Source: Larkinella terrae (lineage in GTDB: Bacteria > Bacteroidota > Bacteroidia > Cytophagales > Spirosomataceae). Taken from it: DNA of 64,000 nt. The notes under the pieces were generated by a model, which made no database searches, had not been told where the DNA came from, and saw only the letters and a list, made by a program, of their open reading frames with translations. The stretch spans positions 1-64,000 of the forward strand of contig NZ_WJXZ01000009.1 of NCBI RefSeq assembly GCF_009668025.1. Direction: 5' to 3'. This document shows, one piece after another, positions 50,632 through 57,506 of the stretch; positions within the stretch are counted from its first letter, which is position 1, and the number at the start of each line of letters is the position of its first letter. Position numbers and translations under genes: made by a program.

Positions 50632-51072
50632 TCAATATTCGTTATACGGTAAATTAACCGTATCGCGCCAGTAAGTGGTAACGTCACCCACCATCTGGAT
50701 CAATTCTGCAAACTGGATGGGTTTGACCAGGTAAGAATTTGCCCCCATTCGGTACGCTTTTGCAACTTCCTGCCGCGATGAGGTCATGATCAGCACCGGA
50801 ATATTTTTCAATCGGTTGTCGGCCCGAATGGCCAGCAGTGTTTCCAGTCCATTGCGGAGGGGCATGTTAATATCCATGATAATCAGCGAAGGAAGGGGGT
50901 GAATGGGATTTTCACCGATGCAATTCATCAGATATTCCATGACCTGGTCGCCATCTTCAACGAACCGGCCGCAATCGAAGAGACCATTTTGCATAAACGC
51001 TTCATCCAGCAATAGCCGATCTTCCTCATCGTCCTCGGCAACTAAAATAGTAAATGGTCGGTTAGGCAACAT
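50632..51072 (-). CDS. Single-domain response regulator (CheY/Rcp1-like)
   Basis: The protein has 146 residues. One receiver domain: acidic pair Asp14-Asp15 (VAEDDEEDRL), phosphoacceptor Asp67 (IIMDINMPLRNG), Thr97 and Lys117 (YLVKPIQ). There is no output domain. It probably takes phosphate from a histidine kinase elsewhere and acts by protein contact. The insertion CIGENPIHPL between helix 2 and strand 3 is the pattern of Rcp1-type regulators linked to phytochrome kinases, but no such kinase is in the window. It is convergent with the gene at 49621, with a 6-bp gap. Confidence 0.93.
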   Translation of the reverse strand: MLPNRPFTILVAEDDEEDRLLLDEAFMQNGLFDCGRFVEDGDQVMEYLMNCIGENPIHPLPSLIIMDINMPLRNGLETLLAIRADNRLKNIPVLIMTSSRQEVAKAYRMGANSYLVKPIQFAELIQMVGDVTTYWRDTVNLPYNEY

Positions 51073-51235
51073 AGACAGATAGATGGGTACAGGGTCAGGA
51101 CCCGAAATGAGCGAATGAAGGTAGTAGTTTTCTGGTTTATTGCCAACTCATCAAATCATATTTTGCCCGAACCCAATTGTTTCCCGGTTTTGCGTACCTT
51201 AAGGTCTCAATTTTTCGGACAGCTTCAACCAACTT

Positions 51236-54124
51236 ATGCGCTATTGCTTGCCGTTTTTTTTGCTTGCCACCCTTTCTGTTAAGGCTCAGACGCTTCCCAT
51301 TTTAGACCAGAATCCAACCCGTTTGCACTGGAACCAGGTGAATACCCCGCATTTTCGGGTTATTTACCCGGAGGGCCTCGACCAGACCGCTCAGCAAACC
51401 GCCCGGCGGCTCGAGCAGGTTTATGAGCCCGTAAGCGCAACCTTAAAAAAGACGCCCCGCAGGCTCTCGGTTATTTTGCAGAATCAAACCATGATCAGTA
51501 ATGGATTTGTGACCATGATGCCGCGTCGATCTGAATTCTACGCGGTGCCTGCGCAGGACCCTTTTCTGGCCGGGACGCTCGGGTGGCTCGATTTACTTGC
51601 CGTTCATGAATTCAGGCATGTCGTTCAATATGACAAAGCCCTGCAGGGATTTACGCGGGCCGCTTACACTTTATTTGGAAATACTGCTTTTTCGGCCCTG
51701 ACGCTGGGCGTGCCGGACTGGTTTTGGGAGGGCGACGCTGTCGGAACCGAAACCGCTCTGACCCGGGCGGGGCGGGGGAGAATGCCGAATTTTGATCTGG
51801 GGATGCGGGCGAATCTGCTGGCGGGACGGCGGTTTTCGTACCAGAAAGCCGTTGGCGGTTCGTACCGGGACAATGTGCCCAATCATTACGTTTTGGGATA
51901 CTTTATGTCTACCAATCTCAAGCGGGAATACGGCGCCGATGCCTGGAGCAATGTTCTGAATCGGTACTACCGGTTTCCCATTTATCCATTTTCATTTTCA
52001 AACAGTGTAAAAAAGACGACGAAATACCGGATTGAAGAGTTGTATCGACGGACAATGACGGACGTGGAAGAAACCTGGCGGAAACAACAGGAGAGTCTAC
52101 GACTGACCGATGCAGTAACTTTTCCGGTGAAAGCTTCCGGGAAAGTCTATACCAATTACCAATATCCGCAGTACATCTCCGACAACGAGGTCATTGCCCT
52201 GAAATCCGGTTTGGGCGACATTGCCCGGTTTGTGATTCTCGATCGAAACGGTCAGGAAAAGAAAGTGTTTGTGCCGGGACTTTTCAATAACCCCGAAATA
52301 ATATCGGTAGCGGCTGGGAAAATCTGCTGGACGGAATTTCGCTACGATGTTCGCTTCGGGCAGCGGATTTACTCCGAAATCAAAGTATACGATCTGAAAA
52401 CCGGTCAATTAAAACGCCTGACCAGTCACAGCCGCTACGCTGTGGCCGCTCTTTCACCCGATGGCTCGAAGCTGGTGGCGGTTCGGAACGACGAATCCTA
52501 TCAAACCCGGCTGGTTATTCTGGACGCAAAAACCGGTCAGGAATTGCGGGTTCTCGACAATCCGGAGAATGATTTTTACGTTCAGCCGCGCTGGCGCGAC
52601 GATAACCGAACACTGGTCGTGGTGACTCGGAAAAAGGAAGGGAAAACCATTCAAACCTTTGATTCTGAAACCAGTGCGAAGCGGAATTTGGTAGCGGTTT
52701 CGGACGAAAACATCAGTCATGTTCAGCCCTGGAAGCAGTATGTTTTCTATAACTCGCCCCGATCCGGCATCGATAATATTTACGTGCTGAACACGGAAAC
52801 CGGTTCGCGGTTTCAGGTAACTTCCCGCCCGCTGGGTGCTTATCATCCCACCGTTTCGGCCGACGGAAAAAGGCTGAGCTTTCACGATTTTCATCATTTT
52901 GGTTACCGGATTGCCGAAATGCCGTTGGACTCGTCAAAGTGGGTTCCCATCAGGCAGGTTAACGATGATTCGGTGCGGTATTTTGGACCACTGGTCGCAC
53001 AGGAACCGGGCGGTTCGCAGGTTCGGTCGGCTTTGGCTGATTCAATTCCCACCTCTGAAAAATACCCTCAAAGCCGGTTTAGTCGCTTGCTCCACGCCTT
53101 CAATTTGTACAGCTGGGGTCCGGTGGTGTCTTCCGACGGTCAAGGCGGAACAGTAGGCCTGCAATCCCAGGATTTGCTCAGCACAACCCAGATCGATGTG
53201 GGAGTGGGGTATGATCAGACCGAACGAACCGTGAATTATTACGGAAATGTGAGTTATCAGGGCCTGTTTCCGATCCTGGACGTCGGATTTCAACGCGGTC
53301 GCCGGTCAACTTCAGTTTATGTGGATCGCCGGGCACCGCTCGATTCACTCCGCAGCGATTCCTGGAATTACAATCAACTGACTGCCGGTTTTCGGATACC
53401 GCTTCAGCTAACGACTTCTAAATACCTTCAAAGTGCTTATTTATCAGCCTATTATGGCTTAATGCAGGTCAGCGGGTATGATTTGCCGGTTCGCCCGGTT
53501 ACGGAGGTCGGTTTTGGTGGATCTTTGCATTCATTGGCTTATTCGGCTTCGTATTCCCGAACCCTCAAGCAAAGCAAACGGGATGTGGCTCCGCGCTGGG
53601 GCCAGACATTTTCGGCGGTTTGGCGGACAACTCCTTTTAACGGGCAATTGAATGGGGAAGTGTGGGGGGCACAGGGTAGCTTGTATTTGCCGGGTTTGGC
53701 AAAACATCATTCATTGCGCTTACGGGCTGGTTATCAACAACAAATGCAGGGTAATTACCGATTTGCTTCCGCCATATTTTTTCCGCGCGGACAGTCGTAT
53801 GTGAGTTACAACCAACTTACCGCAGGAAGTGTGGAATACCGGTTGCCCCTTCTGAACCCGCATTGGTCGATCGGCCGCTGGCTGTACATTCAGAGGGTGA
53901 AGGCCAACGGTTTTTACGATGTGGCGCAGGGAAAAAGCGAGGTACAGGTGCAGGGACAACCGCGCGCCATCTCGGAACAGTTTGCCACAACTGGTCTGGA
54001 TATATCCTTCGTCTTCAACGTCATGCGGCTCCGCACCCCGTTCGAAGCAGGAATCAGAACCATCTACAACCTCAAATCCGGTGAATACCTGATCCAGCCG
54101 CTGGTAATCGGGCTTGGATTCTAG
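51236..54124 (+). CDS. Exported gluzincin/TolB-propeller/outer-membrane-barrel protein
   Basis: The protein has 962 residues with a signal peptide (about 1-17, VKAQ). Residues 35-200 look like a gluzincin protease: HEFRH at 124-128 with Glu165 in VPDWFWEGDAVG as third ligand. Residues about 300-600 are PD40/TolB-type propeller repeats (LSPDGSKLVAVRN, SADGKRLSFHDF). Residues about 640-962 are strand-rich with repeated aromatic ends and look like an outer-membrane barrel. Such proteins are often annotated 'TolB' in Bacteroidota. The three-part layout suggests a surface or periplasmic protease anchored to the outer membrane. Substrate unknown. Confidence 0.72.
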   Translation: MRYCLPFFLLATLSVKAQTLPILDQNPTRLHWNQVNTPHFRVIYPEGLDQTAQQTARRLEQVYEPVSATLKKTPRRLSVILQNQTMISNGFVTMMPRRSEFYAVPAQDPFLAGTLGWLDLLAVHEFRHVVQYDKALQGFTRAAYTLFGNTAFSALTLGVPDWFWEGDAVGTETALTRAGRGRMPNFDLGMRANLLAGRRFSYQKAVGGSYRDNVPNHYVLGYFMSTNLKREYGADAWSNVLNRYYRFPIYPFSFSNSVKKTTKYRIEELYRRTMTDVEETWRKQQESLRLTDAVTFPVKASGKVYTNYQYPQYISDNEVIALKSGLGDIARFVILDRNGQEKKVFVPGLFNNPEIISVAAGKICWTEFRYDVRFGQRIYSEIKVYDLKTGQLKRLTSHSRYAVAALSPDGSKLVAVRNDESYQTRLVILDAKTGQELRVLDNPENDFYVQPRWRDDNRTLVVVTRKKEGKTIQTFDSETSAKRNLVAVSDENISHVQPWKQYVFYNSPRSGIDNIYVLNTETGSRFQVTSRPLGAYHPTVSADGKRLSFHDFHHFGYRIAEMPLDSSKWVPIRQVNDDSVRYFGPLVAQEPGGSQVRSALADSIPTSEKYPQSRFSRLLHAFNLYSWGPVVSSDGQGGTVGLQSQDLLSTTQIDVGVGYDQTERTVNYYGNVSYQGLFPILDVGFQRGRRSTSVYVDRRAPLDSLRSDSWNYNQLTAGFRIPLQLTTSKYLQSAYLSAYYGLMQVSGYDLPVRPVTEVGFGGSLHSLAYSASYSRTLKQSKRDVAPRWGQTFSAVWRTTPFNGQLNGEVWGAQGSLYLPGLAKHHSLRLRAGYQQQMQGNYRFASAIFFPRGQSYVSYNQLTAGSVEYRLPLLNPHWSIGRWLYIQRVKANGFYDVAQGKSEVQVQGQPRAISEQFATTGLDISFVFNVMRLRTPFEAGIRTIYNLKSGEYLIQPLVIGLGF

Positions 54125-54141
54125 TTTTAATTGAGTGTTTT

Positions 54142-54205
54142 AGTGATTTGTGATTGAGTGATTGAATGTCCTAATTATTACTCAACCACTCAATCACAAA
54201 TCACT
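54142..54205. repeat. Heptad-word hairpin, copy 7 (GTGATTG class)
   Basis: Arms of 24 nt (54142-54165 and 54182-54205) pair with one mismatch around a 16-nt loop. Words are GTGATTT, GTGATTG, AGTGATTG. It separates the convergent barrel protein and folD genes, and the right arm touches the folD stop codon. Confidence 0.88.
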
Positions 54206-55086
54206 CAATAATAAACTTCCCCACGTGCGGCCTTCAGCGTATTCTGCATGAGGGAGCAGATGGTCATCAGGCCAACGCCACCAGGAACAGGCGTGATGTA
54301 GCTGGTTTTGGGGGCCACTTCGTCAAATTTTACGTCGCCTTTCAGGGCAAAACCGCTTTTCTTCGAGGCATCCGGCACGCGCTCCAGACCAACGTCGATC
54401 ACGACAGCGCCTTCTTTGACCATATCCCCGGTAATAAATTCCGGCCGACCGAGTGCGGCAATTAGAATATCGGCCGAACGGCAGATTTCGGCAAGGTTTT
54501 GCGTACGGCTGTGCGTCATCGTAACGGTGCAGTTGCCCGGGTAGGTATTGCGCTGCATCAGAATGCTCATCGGTAATCCAACAATCTGGCTGCGACCCAC
54601 CACAACGCAGTGCTTTCCGGCGGTTTCGATGTTATAGCGTTTAAGAATTTCCAGAATTCCCTGCGGAGTGGCCGAGATGTAAGCGGGCAAGCCCTTGGCC
54701 ATGCGCCCGATGTTGATTGGGTGAAAACCGTCGACGTCCTTTTTCGGATCAATGGTCTCCATCACCTTATCGGCCGAAATATGGGCCGGGAGCGGCAGTT
54801 GAACGATCAAACCGTCCATGTCCGGGTTTTCGTTGACGTCCCGGACCGCATGGATTAGTTCCTCTTCGGAAACTGAATCGTCGAATCGGATGAGTGTCGA
54901 ATGCATACCGACTTCTTCGCAGCTTTTCATTTTACTCGCCACGTAGGTTTCGCTCCGGCCCGCCGTGCCGACCAGAATGGCCACTAGGTGAGGAATCTTC
55001 CCGTTATTCGATTTAATTTCAGCGACTTCAGCCGCGAGTTCCTGCTTGATCTGGAGAGAGAGGACTTTTCCGTCGAGGAGTTGCAT
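54205..55086 (-). CDS. folD: Bifunctional methylene-THF dehydrogenase/cyclohydrolase
   Basis: The protein has 293 residues, usual for FolD. It interconverts 5,10-methylene-THF and 10-formyl-THF in one-carbon metabolism. The catalytic lysine region [13 protein letters not shown], then [33 protein letters not shown] (dinucleotide loop) and [15 protein letters not shown] are all conserved. It is cytosolic and a single gene. A -7 element, TACCTTTG, lies 19 bp upstream. Confidence 0.96.
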   Translation of the reverse strand: MQLLDGKVLSLQIKQELAAEVAEIKSNNGKIPHLVAILVGTAGRSETYVASKMKSCEEVGMHSTLIRFDDSVSEEELIHAVRDVNENPDMDGLIVQLPLPAHISADKVMETIDPKKDVDGFHPINIGRMAKGLPAYISATPQGILEILKRYNIETAGKHCVVVGRSQIVGLPMSILMQRNTYPGNCTVTMTHSRTQNLAEICRSADILIAALGRPEFITGDMVKEGAVVIDVGLERVPDASKKSGFALKGDVKFDEVAPKTSYITPVPGGVGLMTICSLMQNTLKAARGEVYY

Positions 55087-55104
55087 CGTTTTTCAAGAAA
55101 AACG

Positions 55105-55112
55105 CAAAGGTA
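55105..55112 (-). promoter_or_regulatory. -7 element of folD
   Basis: TACCTTTG on the minus strand, exact TAnnTTTG, 19 bp before the start codon. No TTG at -33. Confidence 0.5.
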
Positions 55113-55249
55113 ATGGTTTTGTCCAGACGTGAGCCCCGTTTTCCGACCGAATATTTTAAAGACTGGCTGGTTTTTGGGCGAAAAATTCAGTATACTTGTA
55201 AAAACCGGATTGTGACTAATTAAATTTTCCGGGTCCATTCATCGATTTA

Positions 55250-55618
55250 ATGAAGTTTTACCGAACCATACTGCAACTGATCTGCCTCCTTCTGATGGGG
55301 TGGATGGCTGGCTTCCTGGCCGGGTTGCCCGACGCGCCCTGGCCGGAACTGGCGGTGAAAGGTGTTACGGTCGAAGCTTCGTCGGTTCGGGAAATGACGG
55401 ATCATCTGACGGACGGTTTGCCCCGGCTGCTGGTTCACGAAGCCATTGTGGCACCCACGGTTTCGCACCCGATTCCCCTGCTCTTTTTTTGCATTATTCC
55501 TACGGTTTGGGTTCTGGTCAATTGCGCGAGACTGACACGCCTGCAAAGGATTGCTTGCTACTTTTTCGCCTATTTCCGACGACTTTTCGGGCATTCGATT
55601 GCCATCAACGCTCCCTGA
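55250..55618 (+). CDS. Small two-helix membrane protein, unknown
   Basis: The 122-residue protein has two hydrophobic helices, about 7-25 and 75-95, with a polar loop between them (about 28-70) and a basic tail. The MKFYRTILQLICLLLMGW start is signal-like. No family is recognised. It is read in a different frame from the YitT gene 131 bp further on. It could be a real small protein or an unused frame. Confidence 0.4.
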   Translation: MKFYRTILQLICLLLMGWMAGFLAGLPDAPWPELAVKGVTVEASSVREMTDHLTDGLPRLLVHEAIVAPTVSHPIPLLFFCIIPTVWVLVNCARLTRLQRIACYFFAYFRRLFGHSIAINAP

Positions 55619-55749
55619 CATCCCGGCATTCCGATACATTCTTCGATCTTCTTTGCGCCAATTCGGACCGTCATCAAGCTGGCGGTAAGCGATTGACGTA
55701 TTTACAACTCGCTATTATTCAGTTTATTATCCACAAACCAACCACAAAT

Positions 55750-56640
55750 ATGGTAAAGACAAGAATTTTACGGGCTAAGAATTCGGCCCTGTTTCGGGAA
55801 ATAAAAGAAGCGATTTTCATCATTCTGGGCGTACTCAGTGCGGGCATGGGGCTGAAAGGGTTTTTGCTACCGAACGACTTTTTGGACGGGGGCGTCATCG
55901 GTATATCGCTTTTGCTCCAGATAAAAACCGGTATCGATCTGGCTATCCTGGTTGTTATCGTCAACATTCCCTTTATCTGGATGGGATTCCGGCAGGTGTC
56001 CTGGGTATTTGCGCTAAAAACCGCTCTGGGAATCGGACTGCTGGCGATCTGTCTGGCGTTTATTCCGTACCCAATGGTAACGACTGACAAATTACTGATT
56101 GCGGTTTTTGGCGGTTTTTTCCTTGGCGCGGGCATAGGGCTGGCCATGCGGGGGGGCGGGGTTCTGGACGGAACGGAGGTACTCGCCATTTACATCAGCC
56201 GCCGGTCGTTCCTCTCGGTTGGGGATGTCATTATGGTCATCAACGTGCTGATTTTTGGTTCAGCCGCCATTTTCATCAACGTGGAAACCGCCCTGTACGC
56301 GATGCTGACTTACCTGGCCGCGTCAAAAACCGTTGATTTCATCATTCATGGTATTGAGGAGTACATCGCGGTCATGATCGTTTCGGATCGTCACGAGGAG
56401 GTGCGCCAGCTTATTACGGAAGAACTCGCGAGGGGTGTAACGGTTTTGAAAGGGGAGAAAGGATTTGGTAAACGCGGGATGCGCGACAACGACATCAACA
56501 TTCTGTATGCTGTTGTTACTCGTCTGGAAATCACTCGATTAAAGGATAAAATCAGCGAAGTGGATGAAAAAGCTTTTCTAATCGAGCACAGTATTGCGGA
56601 CGTGAAAGGCGGAATGATCAAACCCCGCCCTTTGCATTAA
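55750..56640 (+). CDS. YitT-family membrane protein (DUF161/DUF2179)
   Basis: The protein has 296 residues from ATG 55750 (MVKTRILRAKNSALF). The open frame upstream to 55300 runs over other DNA and has no homologous residues. There are five or six helices (about 18-160), with GFLLPNDFLDGGVIGISLLL and AMRGGGVLDGTEVLA, the conserved YitT loops. A C-terminal DUF2179 domain of about 90 residues follows (VTVLKGEKGFGKRGMRDN). The family is widespread with no established substrate. It ends 23 bp inside the convergent sirtuin gene. Confidence 0.88.
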   Translation: MVKTRILRAKNSALFREIKEAIFIILGVLSAGMGLKGFLLPNDFLDGGVIGISLLLQIKTGIDLAILVVIVNIPFIWMGFRQVSWVFALKTALGIGLLAICLAFIPYPMVTTDKLLIAVFGGFFLGAGIGLAMRGGGVLDGTEVLAIYISRRSFLSVGDVIMVINVLIFGSAAIFINVETALYAMLTYLAASKTVDFIIHGIEEYIAVMIVSDRHEEVRQLITEELARGVTVLKGEKGFGKRGMRDNDINILYAVVTRLEITRLKDKISEVDEKAFLIEHSIADVKGGMIKPRPLH

Positions 56641-57319
56641 GGATTAATTGCTCGGCCAGCCGCGACAAACCGGTCGTGGCTGGTTCGGGTATAAACGTCA
56701 GATTGGGCCGGGGACGGATTTCCGGAACGTTTGGATCAACCACATAAATAGGGGTTCGGGGCCGGACGTAATCGATCAATCCGGCTGCGGGATAAACCGC
56801 CATCGACGTGCCCACAATGATCAGAATATCAGCCGCATACGTCAATTCGACGGCATCTTCCATCATCGGTACGGCCTCGCCAAACCAGACAATATGCGGG
56901 CGAAGCTGCGAGCCTTTTTCGCACCGGTCTCCGCGTTTTAATTCCCAGCCTTTGATGTCGTAAACCAGGTTCTCATCCCGGGTACTCCGCGATTTATACA
57001 ACTCGCCGTGGAGATGAACTACCTTTTTTGAACCGGCCTTCTCATGCAGATTGTCCACGTTCTGGGTGATAACCGTAACATCGTAATAGTTCTCCAGTTC
57101 TTTTAACGCCAGATGCCCGGCGTTGGGTTTGGCATCGAGAGCCTGTTTCCGTCGCTGGTTGTAAAATTCCAGAACCAGATCCGGATCTTTCGCCCAGCCT
57201 TGCGGGGTGGCCACATCTTCCACGCGGTGGTTTTCCCACAAACCGTTGGAGTCGCGGAACGTTTTCAACCCACTTTCCGCACTGATTCCGGCACCGGACA
57301 GAACAACAATTTTTTTCAT
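56618..57319 (-). CDS. cobB: Sirtuin NAD-dependent protein deacylase
   Basis: The protein has 233 residues. It removes acyl groups from lysine using NAD. NAD motifs are GAGISAESG (9-17) and QNVDNLH (86-92); the catalytic His is 104 (VHLHGEL). Tyr53 and Arg56 in EFYNQRRKQ are the pair that lets class III sirtuins take succinyl or malonyl lysine. The zinc-binding Cys tetrad is missing: only Cys133 (DRCEKGSQ) remains, as in other Bacteroidota sirtuins I recall. It overlaps the YitT end by 23 bp. Confidence 0.93.
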   Translation of the reverse strand: MKKIVVLSGAGISAESGLKTFRDSNGLWENHRVEDVATPQGWAKDPDLVLEFYNQRRKQALDAKPNAGHLALKELENYYDVTVITQNVDNLHEKAGSKKVVHLHGELYKSRSTRDENLVYDIKGWELKRGDRCEKGSQLRPHIVWFGEAVPMMEDAVELTYAADILIIVGTSMAVYPAAGLIDYVRPRTPIYVVDPNVPEIRPRPNLTFIPEPATTGLSRLAEQLILNAKGGV

Positions 57320-57383
57320 TTCGTTAGGAGCTGGTTCCGCAAGTTACGCATTTATTCAGGCGCAAGAAACGCCCAAAAGTTCA

Positions 57384-57412
57384 TAAAAAAACCACTCGGC
57401 CGAGTGGTTTTT
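57384..57412 (-). terminator. Terminator downstream of topA
   Basis: AAAACCACTCGG/CCGAGTGGTTTT is a perfect palindrome; on the minus strand it is followed by a run of seven T. It lies 92 bp after the topA stop, beyond hairpin copy 8. Confidence 0.85.
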
Positions 57413-57416
57413 AGGT

Positions 57417-57506
57417 AATGATAAATATAAAATGCCAACGCCAAATGTAAAAGTGAGTTCATATGTAACTTCTACATTTGGCGTTGGACATTTTACATTT
57501 ATCATT
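57417..57506. repeat. Heptad-word hairpin, copy 8 (ATGATAA class)
   Basis: Arms of 38 and 39 nt (57417-57454 and 57468-57506) pair with four differences around a 13-nt loop. The words match copy 2 (ATGATAA, ATGTAAA) with a central CCAACGCCAA. It lies in the 3' untranslated part of topA, touching its stop codon. Confidence 0.85.

Noticed and set aside
51084-51110. GGGTC-type small palindrome before the gluzincin gene
   Set aside because: Stem too short to distinguish from chance.
55300-55749. In-frame 150-codon extension upstream of the YitT gene
   Set aside because: The residues are unlike YitT and overlap the 55250-55618 frame; the conserved protein begins at ATG 55750.
9541-57506. Heptad-word hairpins as CRISPR or tRNA-like features
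   Set aside because: There are no regularly spaced spacers and no cloverleaf; each is a paired-arm inverted repeat with varying words.
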